A stretch of DNA of 64,000 nt, from assembly GCA_037954235.1 (NCBI GenBank), contig JBBMOA010000015.1, positions 22,189,569-22,253,568 on the forward strand, given 5' to 3'. How positions within the stretch are numbered: the first letter of the stretch is position 1; each line of letters begins with the position of its first letter. Source of the stretch: Aulostomus chinensis. Taxonomy: Eukaryota; Chordata; Actinopteri; Syngnathiformes; Aulostomidae. The notes beneath the pieces are model-generated. The model made no database searches and had not been told where the DNA came from. It saw nothing but the letters and a program-made list of their open reading frames with translations. A program made the translations under genes and the position numbers. Positions 1-10,274 of this stretch are shown one piece after another.

Positions 1-276
1 GATGGACCCAAAACTCCTTCGGAGATGAGGAATAGTCAAAAACAAATGTATCTTTAATAAATCAAAATAGCTTCAGGAAGCAAACCAGCCAAGCTACTGT
101 GGCCACAACTAGGGAGCAAAAGAAACTGACAAAGGACAGGGGAGACAGCAAACTTAAGAACACAGGGATAAATGAGCTGATGGGGAACAGGTGTGTGTGA
201 CATAGTAGGAGGGGAATGACAGAGACTCAGGCAAAAAAGGAGACAAGGGGGAGTGAAGTTACCATTAGGCATGACA
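1..276 (-). mobile_element. LTR-like remnant cut by the window's left edge
   Basis: Read on the minus strand, this begins TGTCATGCC at 276, is pyrimidine-rich, carries an ATTAAA signal at about 55, and ends at the window edge with a TTTTGGGTCC-like stretch. The layout (TGTCATG start, late polyadenylation-like signal, then TTTGGGTCC) matches the better-supported solo LTR at 32172-32583, so I infer an LTR of a related gypsy-like element. The far end lies outside the window and no target-site duplication can be checked. It could be an unrelated pyrimidine-rich repeat. Confidence 0.4.
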
Positions 277-794
277 GTGTGCTCCTTTACGACTAGTAGC
301 AGTCAGTCTTTTTATGTAGTTCACCTTTTTCCATTACATATAGAGGATGTTTGCAAGCCGCAAGCTTTAAATGATGTTTCTAACAGCAATGGAGTATCTG
401 TTATATTCAATCATCAATTAATTTTCTTGATCATATTTTATCATTTCTGATGGACTTCCAAATTGATGGGAAGTTTATGAACCAGTGAAGTGGTTTTGTA
501 TAGGATATAAAAGGATATGTTTAAATGAGTACCAGTAAAACACTTTGACATAATGAAGGAAACATTATGTGGGAGTAAACCCTTCATTACCCTTATTGGA
601 GTAGTTTGGAGAGATCTGGCTATTCCATGAAAATGTGCTGTAGTTCTGAGAACAGTGATAATCTTGTAAAGAGTAAATCTTAAACCAGTGATCACTGTTC
701 CACAACTCTGGTATTTCCAGCTTTGTGCTTATGTCCATTTAATTCTTCTTTCCAATCAAGTTTTGGACAGGTATAAATATCTACCGCCTTAGAT

Positions 795-1334
795 CAGCAT
801 TTCTCAAAGTGTGTGGCGCGCCCTGGGGGGGCACGGAGGTGTCCGGGGGCGAGTCACCCGACGTCCAAACATTATTTCCCCCCCACCTTTCGCTATGTTT
901 ATGGTTCCACCGCGAAAAAAATTCCGACGTCCAAACATTAGTTTCCCCTCACCTTTCGCGTTGTTTATGGTTCTGCCGCGAAAAAATTCCGACGTCCAAA
1001 CATTAGTTCCCCCTCCCTCCCCTTTCCCCCCGGTGAGGGGGGGAACTAATGTTTGGACGTCGGAATTTTTTTCGCGGCGGAACCAAAGTGCTCTTTAAAC
1101 CTCTTTCATAGCAACTGTTGTCAGGTCTGTTTTTAAAATGGAGAGATATTTGACAGGGATGAAACACATTTTATTTATTTTTTCTAGTTCTGAAAAACTA
1201 AAAGAATGTTTGTAATTTTTAATAGGTCAATAAAGTTAAACATGGCCTATTTTGTCAAAAAATTTGGCATGGGGGGAATGAAAATTTTTCTTCCTCCAAA
1301 GGGGGGAATGACAGAAAAAGTTTGAGAACCACTG
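795..1334. mobile_element. Non-autonomous hAT-like element (MITE)
   Basis: The ends are imperfect terminal inverted repeats: CAGCATTTCTCAAA at the left and, on the other strand, CAGTGGTTCTCAAA at the right (11 of 14 match). They are flanked by 8-bp sequences CCTTAGAT (787-794) and CGTTAGAC (1335-1342) that agree at 6 of 8 positions. An 8-bp target duplication and CAG-type termini are hallmarks of hAT elements. There is no transposase frame, so the element is non-autonomous. Its left half is unusually GC-rich and holds tandem and inverted repeats; its right half is AT-rich. Confidence 0.6.
859..1085. repeat. Three ~65-bp tandem units, the last folding into a palindrome
   Basis: The phrase CGACGTCCAAACATTA starts at 859, 925 and 990, giving a period of 65-66 bp. 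Each unit also holds a run like CCGCGAAAAAAATTCC. From 1042 to 1085 the same sequence occurs in inverted orientation, so 968-1010 and 1042-1085 form arms of about 43 bp around a pyrimidine/purine loop of about 30 bp. All of this lies inside the hAT-like element. Confidence 0.8.
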
Positions 1335-1342
1335 CGTTAGAC

Positions 1343-3360
1343 ACACATCCTGCGTCTGTGTTCTAGGCACAGTTCCTTATGTTTTTTGGCGTCCATTAAA
1401 CCAGTTTATAGCAGCCACACTGCAAGCGGAAGCGCCTGCCACAACGGAGCACTTTTGCTCAGGAGGCTTGCTGGAGTTTTCTTCCACACGTGTCTTGCTG
1501 TTAAAACAGATGGGGACATAACCTGTTCAAAGTCATATTGACATCAATGTCAGAAATTCACAGTCGATTCAACATTTTGGGTTGAGAATAAAATGGTCTC
1601 ACAAACACGTTTGTTCTAAGAATTTATTCATTTATAGTTAGCGAAAGGGTCTTGTAGTGTACCATCACCATGTTTTAAAGTGTTTGGGGCTTTATTTTGG
1701 AAGAAATTATACAGTCAAACGAGAGAACTAACTGGCTATTTTATATTAAAAGTGTTCTTAGAGACTGTTTTTTGGAGAGCAGTAAATAGCTTTGCTAAAG
1801 CCCACTGCCTGAAAATTTTTTAAGCCATTAGATTCCTGGCCAGGACATGAGATGACAACAACAAAATAGGCTTAATCAAAGGCTTAAATGTAAAACTAAC
1901 TGATAGCATAGTCTTAAGATAAACACTGGTGGTTAACAAGAGAAAAATGTCTCTCACAGACATATTAAAGTCATCATGAACTTCCATGTTGTTTTGAATG
2001 ATTTGTCTGGTTCATTGTTTGATGAGAAAGAGAGATCAGAAATCAGATCAAAATTCTCAACATAAAGTTACTAATTCATCTCTAAAACCAGCACAACAGG
2101 CCAGTTGACACAGAGGTTTTTAAACAGGTAATGGTGACAGTTTTGGAGGAAGTGTCTGCTGGCAAATAGATGCATGGTGTCATTACCACACTGAATCAGG
2201 TCCCTCTTTTTGTGTAGTCAAGTACCCACAACACAGACACACTGGATTTCACATCAGACACTCGTGGGCCATTCCAAACAACACAATGTATACAATTTCA
2301 TACAGCACTTTTGACAATAAAAACTTTCAAGTCAGCTCAATTTTTTTTTTTTTTTTTTAAATGAGGCTGGATCTGGTGCACCCATGATGCATTACTATTT
2401 TGGGACACCAGAATACATTTGCTCCATAGACCAAAAAGAGGCTGTTCTTTGGTCAGTGGCATTATATATGAGGGCACATCAATCAGAAGAGCAGATGTGT
2501 GGCATTGCAGAGTGTTTTTTTCGATTGTTGAAATGTTGGAAACATTGGCTGCCACCTTCTCTCAGGACTTTTCTCCTGAGTTGAAATGTGCCACTGAAAT
2601 AGCAACACGCCAAGTCCTGACGCACCCTGGGCTTTAAAGGGAAGCACTCTGGTTAGTTTTAGTGAAGTTACACTAGAAACACACCTATCAGTAATTAGGC
2701 ATTTAATGACTGTGGTTTGCACTCTGATTACACACCCTCTAAATGACAAAAGGAATCTGAATTAGCCCCGAATGCAGGATTTCCAATGTCGCCAACTGCC
2801 TGGCGCAATGGATCACTTTAATAGGGCCCAAGATGTGTGTCCCAGGCCTGACGATCCTAATGTTCAAAAATTCCAGCAGCTGCACCACTCCAAATATGCA
2901 GAAGAATTTGGTGATATTTTGTTGGTCACTTTTTTCTTCTTTTTTTGTTTGTTCTTTAGTGTGTTTGAAGATGAGCTTTTTATTTCTATTTGTCATCTGC
3001 CTGACAAATTATGAGATAGTTGTCTGCCTTACCATGTACAGATTGTAAATTTAACCAGATGGAGCATTCACTAAATAAAAAAAACAAAAAAAACCCATAT
3101 CATCACTTTATCTGAAAAACTTATCAACTTAAAGAAGTCACGTATTATATGATAGTTTGCACCATCTGTGAGAGACAGCATGGATCTTCACATTGTAAAC
3201 ATGTGTGAAGACCTTTTGTGGTAAGCAAATGTGTGTGGTATTTATGAACCCTGTTTCCCATGCTGGCTTGAAAGCTGGATCATGATGACTGTAGCGCACA
3301 TTCCAGAAAACTTCTCCGAGTGTAAGGGAAGTGAATTTTTGTTGTGAATGAATAATATGA
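1343..3360. other. Non-coding stretch, no gene supported
   Basis: AT-rich DNA with a T run at 2341-2359. Several short open frames occur on both strands between 2340 and 3010, but none has a convincing splice context or recognisable product. I see no other structure. Confidence 0.5.
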
Positions 3361-3729
3361 GCCGCACAGTGGTGCAGTGGTTTGCACTGTCACCTCACAG
3401 CAAGATGGTTGGTCTTTCTGTGTGGAGTTTGTATGTTCTCCTGTGCCTGCATGGGTTTTCTCCGGGTACTCCAGCTTCCTCCCACAGTCCATAGACACGC
3501 AAGTAGGGAGTAGGCTAATTGGATACTCTACATTGATCGTAGGCGTGGCTGTGAGTGTGAATGATTGTCTGTCTATATGTGTTGGCCCTGTGATGGACTG
3601 GTGACCAATCCAGGGTGTATCCCACGTCTCGCCCGAAGGCTGCTGGGATAGGCTCCAGCCCCTCCGTGGCCCATTACAGGATAAGCGGTAGAAGATGGAT
3701 GGATGGATGGATGGATGGATGGATGGATG
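3361..3729 (+). mobile_element. tRNA-like SINE, copy 1
   Basis: Full-length copy of the dominant SINE of this window. Near the 5' end it has a Pol III A-box-like TGGTGCAGTGG; the best-preserved sister copy (55364) also shows a B-box-like GGTTCGAGTCC. A conserved body follows (TGTGGAGTTTGYATGTTCTC, then TTGGCCCTGTGATGGACTGG, then ACAGGATAAGCGGTAGAA). The 3' end is a run of GGAT repeats. I do not know the published family name. The tRNA-like head, tandem-repeat tail and target duplications of several copies support LINE-mediated retroposition. Confidence 0.75.
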
Positions 3730-5261
3730 ACTTATATGACTCAAATCCAGATTCAAACTACTAGTCAGCCTTGTTCTGTATATTTACTAAGACACAAACA
3801 CTGCAGTGATAAATCAAGTTGGATTTCATATTTCACAATGTACCACATGATTATTGAGGTTTGAGCCTCAATTGTTCAATGGGAAGTCAGGGCAATGTGG
3901 GCTATAAATACACATCCAATGAAAATAGTTAAATTCATTTTTTTCTTTGAAACATTCTTTGATTTAATGTCATAGTTCCCATCTGCAGCCATTTTGTATC
4001 TGTCGAGGTTGATATTTCTGTTTAAATTATTTAGTGGCTGATTGACGTCTGAACTGAGTTCCTCCATTTGCCCATGATAAGGCAAAGAATTTTAATCATG
4101 TAGGACACTATCCAGTTGACCATTTGTAATTTACCACTGAGGTAGAAAGAGCTTCTTAGAGGGGCAATTCCTTTTTTAATATACAACAAATGAGATTGTA
4201 CAAATATCAAAAACAACATTTTTCCCTAAGCAAGGATTTCATCTGTGTTACATGACAACTACAGATGTGATGCTTAGTGGAATGAACCTAAAAACACCTT
4301 TGGATTGTCATGGAAGTTTTTTTTGCGATTTGTAAGCCTAATTTTTTTCAGCCCCAAACCATTTCTGTTTTGGCTACTTATGACTTTGTAAATGTTTCAA
4401 TATGTATGTGAGTTCTTGACCTCTATGTTTTTGTAATTGGTTCCCGGTATGACTGTGATGGCTGCCAGAAAGAAGCCTCAGGCGAAAGTAATTGCTGCCT
4501 GTGTTGCTACATCTTTTGATCCAAGTACAGGGGGATTTTAAGATGATCAGACTGAACTTCCTCATAATAATTCCTGAAAGTTATTGCCTTAAGGCCATTT
4601 CATAAATGATTGCTGGTTGGTTTGGAATATAAAGCTGACATCTCATACATCCCAATATTAGCAATACAACAAAATTTATGTATTTGGCATTTAAATTTTA
4701 TGATAATAAGGGCTGGGCAAATCAGGAAAATCCAACTTTATCATTTAAGACCTTATCTTGATTAAGTCAGTTAATTCTTTTTACCCCAATGTGTGCATTC
4801 CTGGGGTACTTTTCATGTGGTATAAGTTAAAATAATCTATTTTGTTTAAGAGAAATGCAATGAATCATTCTTTTTTTTGAGGATTTTTGGACACTTTCCA
4901 CTTTCCTTCAATTTCACCTATTTGGTATATTCAGTTAATAGCCATTGATATTTAATTTGTGCATTATCAGTTTGGCATATTTACAATACAGATCATGTCA
5001 GAAAACTGCAATGTTCATGGTCGTAATTGAGATAAACCTGTGAAATAATTATGATATTGTTTTGAAGTCATTTTACCATGTGTTCATCCAGTACTCATAG
5101 GTTGAACACTAATAAAATAATAGAGCTGTAGAGACATTTGAGGGCTACCTATTTAGGTTGTCCTTAAAAACTCCAAGTCTAGAAATTCATTTATGCAATA
5201 TATACTTATGTTATGTAGATTTTTGCTTAACAAAATAGCCGACAAGCGCTGGCTTGCAAGG
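3730..5261. other. Non-coding stretch, no gene supported
   Basis: AT-rich unique DNA. Open frames are short and look random, and I see no repeat or regulatory structure that I can support. Confidence 0.5.
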
Positions 5262-5308
5262 CATCACAATAGAAAGTGTCTGTGGTTTAATACTTCTGGA
5301 CAAATTGT

Positions 5309-5689
5309 CCATCCATTTTCTACCACTTATCCTTATCCTGTTAAGGGTCATGGGGGAGCAGGAGCCTATCCTAGGTGCCTTCAGGCAAGAAGCAGGGTTC
5401 ACCCTGGACAGGTTGCCAGTCCATTGCAGGGCCAATATTTATAAACAGACAACCATTCGCTGTCACAGCCACACCTACAGTCAGTTAAGAGTTTCCGATT
5501 AACCTAGTCCCCTCTTGCATGTCTTTGGACTGTGGGAAGAAGCCGGAATACCTGGAGAGAACTCGTGCATGCACAGGGAGAACATGCAAACTCCACACAA
5601 AAGGACCCCGTGCTCGAGCCAGGGAACAAACCCGGAACCTTCTTGTGGTGGGGCGACAGTGCATACAACTGCACCACCATGCTGCCCTT
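5309..5689 (-). mobile_element. tRNA-like SINE, copy 2
   Basis: Near full-length copy in minus orientation, with the tail end (CCATCCATTTTCTACCACTTA) on the left and the head (CACCACCATGCTGCCC) on the right. It is flanked by a perfect 10-bp direct repeat, GACAAATTGT, at 5299-5308 and 5690-5699, the expected target-site duplication. It carries a duplicated GGATAA near the tail that copy 3 shares. Confidence 0.8.
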
Positions 5690-5787
5690 GACAAATTGTT
5701 TACTGAAAAAAAATCCAAAAAAGATCAGAAGGAGATCCCTGTGTATCTACTAATAAAATGTTTGCTTTATATATTCTACCACTAAGG

Positions 5788-6003
5788 GAGTGGCACGGTG
5801 TTGCGGCGGTTAGCAAAATCGCTTCACAGCAAGAAGGTTCCAGGTTCACGCCCTGGCTCGAGCTCAGGGCCATGTATTGGCCCTGCGATGGACTGGCGAC
5901 CTGTCCAGGGTGTACCCCACTTCTCACCCGAAGGCAGCTGGAATAGGCTCCAGCCCCCCCATGACCCTTAACAGGGTAAGGATAAGTGGTAGAAAATGGA
6001 TGG
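5788..6003 (+). mobile_element. tRNA-like SINE, copy 3, internally deleted
   Basis: The head (GGCACGGTGTTGCGGCGGTTAG) and tail half are present, but about 165 bp of the body between CTCGAGCTCAGGG and TTGGCCCTGCGATGG is missing. It lies opposite to copy 2 and shares both its GGATAAGGATAA-type variant and 45 bp of non-SINE sequence beyond the tail. This suggests it arose by inverted duplication of copy 2 rather than by a separate insertion. Confidence 0.7.
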
Positions 6004-6049
6004 ACAATGTGTCCAGAAGTATTAAACCACAGACATTTTTTTGTGATGT

Positions 6050-6098
6050 GACAACCCTTAACAGGATAAGCTTCAGAAAATGGAAATGGATGGATCCC
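6050..6098 (+). mobile_element. SINE 3' tail fragment
   Basis: ACAACCCTTAACAGGATAAG followed by an AAAATGG/GGATGGAT tail matches the last 45-50 bp of the SINE family. No body is attached. Confidence 0.55.
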
Positions 6099-6753
6099 AC
6101 TAAGATGAATGAGTTGATTATTTCAAAGCTGGAGCCCTCCATTTAACTGCTGGCAACAGCAACTCTGTGTGGAAAAAGAAAAGTGACAATCAAATTGTCT
6201 TGACATGTGTGGCTTACAGAGCTGTAAATAAACATTGAAATAGTTCTATCGACGTAGCACTGTGTGAGCTCTCTGTAAGATATTTAAAACCAGAACATGC
6301 ATTGGCAAACATGATGGCAACTATAATTAGAAGAAAATTTCACCTGCTGCAATTGGAAAAATTCGTACTTCTGGGGGAATTATCTGCATGCAAAATCTTG
6401 GCTGGAGCTGACAGCTGCAGGAACTTAATCATGAAAAAAAATCATGAACGATATATGAGCTGTGTGGTTTTATATATCAGCCAAACAGCTTCTTGAGCCC
6501 TATACTCATCCAAAAAATGTTCTCACTAGCCAAGATGTTCAATTATGGTCACTTTATTACTTGTCTCTCTTGAAATTACATTCATTCAAGTATACCATGC
6601 AAAATAGTTAAACGATTCAACAGTATTTTTGTATTCTTCATTATTATTCAACAGTATAATGTATATGATTTTCATACAAACAATCTTATTTTGTGCAAAA
6701 ACTTCTATGTTAACTGAACAATTTGATCAATTGTGTACTTGTGTTGCCTTTAC

Positions 6754-6904
6754 CTGAAACATAGTCAGAAATTCCTCCCATTGCGCTGTGCCAACATTAG
6801 AGAAATGCCAAGATCCATTTATTGTTGTTCTGCTACAGAAGGAAAACACGATGGCTTGACTGGATGTGATATTGCCACTGAGGTCAAAATTGTGACAAAA
6901 TTGT
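6754..6904 (-). CDS. Candidate internal exon, extracellular-type peptide
   Basis: Minus-strand segment of 151 nt with acceptor TTTGCTATTCAG and donor CAG followed by GTAAAG. It is open across its full length; in the better frame it starts with the last base of a split codon and ends on a codon boundary. The 50-residue peptide has two N-glycosylation sequons (NIT, NGS), two cysteines and aromatic residues, as in a secreted or extracellular domain. I do not recognise it and cannot place it with neighbouring exons. It lies opposite the plus-strand gene's likely intron region, which lowers its plausibility. A chance open frame is quite possible. Confidence 0.22.
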
Positions 6905-7035
6905 CTGAATAGCAAACTTATACCCTTAACATAGTTCTGGTATACCAGACTGCCTGAAATACTGTTACAGATTCATAATTGACAGAACAGTGTGTAGGTT
7001 TTAAAGCAATTACTGGCAGTATCATTTAAGATTTT

Positions 7036-7117
7036 ATTAATATTATTATTATTATTATTATTATTTTCATTATTATTATTAATAGTAGTAGTAGTAGTAG
7101 TAGTATCATCATCATTA
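7036..7117. repeat. Compound trinucleotide microsatellite
   Basis: Runs of ATT, then AGT, then ATC repeats follow each other without a break. Confidence 0.9.
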
Positions 7118-7821
7118 TTCACTGGTATGTATGCTGTTCATGGGTCAGTCCTGAAAGTGGCAGTAGCAGGTCATCTCCCATAGCCCCTCTACATAGCCTT
7201 AGTGGATCTCAAGGTATCTGCTGAAAGAACCCCTCCACAGTTTGACAAGGGAGATGGTGGGGGGAGGAACGCCTAATTAGCTCTACCATAAAAAGCCATC
7301 ACAGTTCCTAATGAGCTCCCAAATTGTCTTCCACTGGGAGAATATAAAACCTATATACCCTCTAAAATAACTGTTTTAATTTTTACACCAGTGGACAAAT
7401 GCCAACTGACTGTCAATCATTGGCAAATTGTGTGTGTGATGCAGGTTAGAAATGCACATACTGTACACTTGTCAGAGGACCATCTACAGTGATGCCCACC
7501 TCGAATGGGGAGAAGGAGGTGTGCATTGTTACCAGGGCCGCTCTCCTATACCACATCATCAACAATTAACCTCAACATTCTCAGCATCCCACCCACATTC
7601 TTGGTCTGATCTGAAGCTGATCAGAACTGACAAATTCAGGGAAACAGATATACATAGCATGAGCCAGGCTGTGTTTGTTTAGACTTAGCACAGAGCTCAG
7701 GGCAAAAAGGCAGGTTTGGCAAATGATGGGTGGCATTAAAGGGAAAACTGACTGGTTCAGTCAGTCAGTTTGAGAGTGTTTGTGTGGTCCAGTGTTTTGG
7801 CAACCTAGGACTGTTTACACT
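7118..7821. other. Non-coding stretch, no gene supported
   Basis: No open frame with splice context and no recognised repeat. Confidence 0.45.
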
Positions 7822-7822
7822 G

Positions 7823-7859
<37 letters not shown>

Positions 7860-7900
7860 GATATATATAGATATATAGATATATCTATAGATATAGATTC
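7822..7900. repeat. TG/TATAG compound microsatellite
   Basis: About 15 TG units followed by a TATAG/ATATAG-type array. Confidence 0.9.
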
Positions 7901-8971
7901 AAGCTCTAACTCAGTTCACAACACACAAACACACACTCAGATGAGGGTTTGTGGTGATTACACATATTTAACAGGTCAGGCCATGTAATGGGATTTGGAA
8001 ATAAGTTTCTGATATGTCTTTTAAAGGGAGTATCAGATGAAACAAAGCATATCCAGATAATGCTGTTTACTTTTAATGAAGCCATAATATTTCATCTTTA
8101 ATTATATCTTCGTCATGATTTCTAATTCCTTGTTTCAAGACCACAAATGAGTATTCATGAGATTAGAATGTTTTTGGGGCTCTTTTGTATCTTACTACAG
8201 AACAACCAAGCCCCCCTACCCGTTACAACACGATTTCTGTCTCAGAACTGGTGGTATTGACCTTGGTTTAGTGTTTTAAATCCAGTTCCATTCAGGAGCA
8301 CTGTAGATTAGACTACACCATCATCTGGTCAGACCCTGACATTTACTCTAAGCCATGAATGGATATATCAGAGTTGTTGTCATAGGTTTGGCACTGTTCC
8401 GTCACCATCAGAGTTTCCAAACAACACCTTCCTCCAACCGTCTGCTGCATTTGATAAAGTCCTGCTCTTAACTAGTCACAGAGTCACTCAAACATATTGG
8501 GACATTGATATACTAGAATTCATATCATACACATACTGTAACATTCAGTTTACACATGATTCTGGCATCTGCTTGGTTGCCTTGTTCATCTTGATTCTAT
8601 CATTAAAACAAAGTCATGTAACAAGGGAGACAACATTCAAGACTACATATGGAGCAAGACATCATGGGAGAATGAAACAGGGTTTCTTATGTGTTTTTGT
8701 TTCTCCCATTTTGACCAGGTTGTTTGTTTTTTCTTGCCACATTTCATCCCCCTTTCCTTCTACACACCTTACACATTAGCACTGTGATCAGGGAAGGATG
8801 CCCATTTTGTGACAAGATGAGTAATAGTCTGATGTGAGGACTATAAATGTGTCAGTATGAAAGAATGTGGATAGTTGCTACATGTTGCTAACATACATGT
8901 TATGGATGGGTCAGGATGGTGCGGTAGGTTGCTTGAGGTTAAAGTTTCAATGTGTTTCATTGTCCTTACAG

Positions 8972-9063
8972 CTGAGATATCAACATGGTTTGACCACCCC
9001 AGACTTGCAACAAACACTACCCAACCTGAAGAACTTCCTGGAACATGGTTTGCTGGTCCGATG
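8972..9063 (+). CDS. Candidate penultimate exon of the plus-strand gene
   Basis: A 92-nt segment between a good acceptor (TTTCATTGTCCTTACAG) and a near-consensus donor (ATG followed by GTAAGA). Starting at its first base the frame is fully open and gives about 30 residues with a helix-like, amphipathic pattern (TPDLQQTLPNLKNFLEHGLL). It leaves two bases, TG, which join the first base T of the exon at 14194 to make a Cys codon and continue in the strong frame there, so the phases agree across a 5.1-kb intron. One other frame is also open but would be out of phase. I do not recognise the domain. Phase agreement alone has about a one-in-three chance of being coincidence. Confidence 0.45.
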
Positions 9064-9906
9064 GTAAGAATTCAAAGGGCAAATATTTCCCTGCAGATCA
9101 ATGATGCTTGAGAGATGTTGTACAAAAATGATTTTGATTTTTCAGAGTTGATTTGCTTGGATTAAACCAAAGAATGTTATTGTGACTTTAGAATAATTAG
9201 AATTTTTTTTTTGCCAGATATGAACCAACAAAGTCATGTCCAATTGCATCATAATACATAAAATAAAAATAGTACATCACTTTTTTATGCCTTAGCCAAG
9301 TGTGCCAGTCACATTTACCCTTTACCACCAAATCTTTTCAGATTATGCCAAATTGAAGAAATTTTATATTTGGAAATGATTTAGCAATTAGAGGATATTT
9401 AATTATTTAATTGTTTCCTCAAATAGTTCCATGTGGCTCAGAGTATTACAGGGTTTTTCTCTGTATGCTTCTAAGTTTTGGCCAAATACAGTATTGGCCC
9501 CTGGATAACACTATCACACAACAGGCTTTTTGAAAGGGCTTAAAACTTTGAGATTAGTATTGCTTGGAAAGTTTCCTGGGGACACTTAGAACAAAGGGAA
9601 GTAATTTCTCCTTGTGTTTTTTTTTTTATCTTGTAAGGTGAAATATTAAATATTTACCATTGACCATAACATACACGTCTCATTTATCTTGTCAGTCTCA
9701 CAGTTTCCATCCCAATATAATGTAATATTTTACAGAATTTTCAGAATATCAGCTAAGACCATAGAAACACCACTGTCACAGTGACCTTGAATTTTCTCTA
9801 CCAAAATCTTTGTGTATCCTTGAGTCCCAGTGACCATTTGTGGAAAATTAAGGGAAATTCCCTCAAGGCATTCCAGAGATATACTTTTAACAAGAATGGC
9901 ATGGAG

Positions 9907-10274
9907 GGCAGCACGGTGGTGCGGTGGTTAGCACTGTCACCTCACAGCAAGAAGGTTTGAGCCCCAGCTCGGGCATGGGATCTTTCTGTGTGGAGTTTGC
10001 ATGTTCTCACTGTGCCTGCGTGGGTTCTCTCCAGGTCCTTCCACAGTCCAAAGACATGCAAGAGGGAAGTAGGCTAATTGAATACTCTAAATTGACCATG
10101 GGTAGGTGTGGCTATGAGTGTGAATGGTTGTCTGTCTATATGTGTTGGCCCTGTGATGGACAGGCAACCCATCCTGGGTGTACCCCGCCTTTCGCCCAAA
10201 GGCTGCTGGGATAGGCTCTACCACCTCCCACAACCCTTAACAGGATAAGCGGTAGAAAGTGGATGGATGGATGG
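9907..10274 (+). mobile_element. tRNA-like SINE, copy 4
   Basis: Full-length copy with the head GGCAGCACGGTGGTGCGGTGG, the conserved body and a GGATGGATGGATGGA tail. It lies between the candidate exon at 8972 and the terminal exon at 14194, so it is probably intronic. No clear target duplication was found. Confidence 0.8.

Noticed and set aside
3280..3756. 158-codon minus-strand frame
   Set aside because: Lies across SINE copy 1; similar frames recur over other SINE copies (55305, 58826, 46822).
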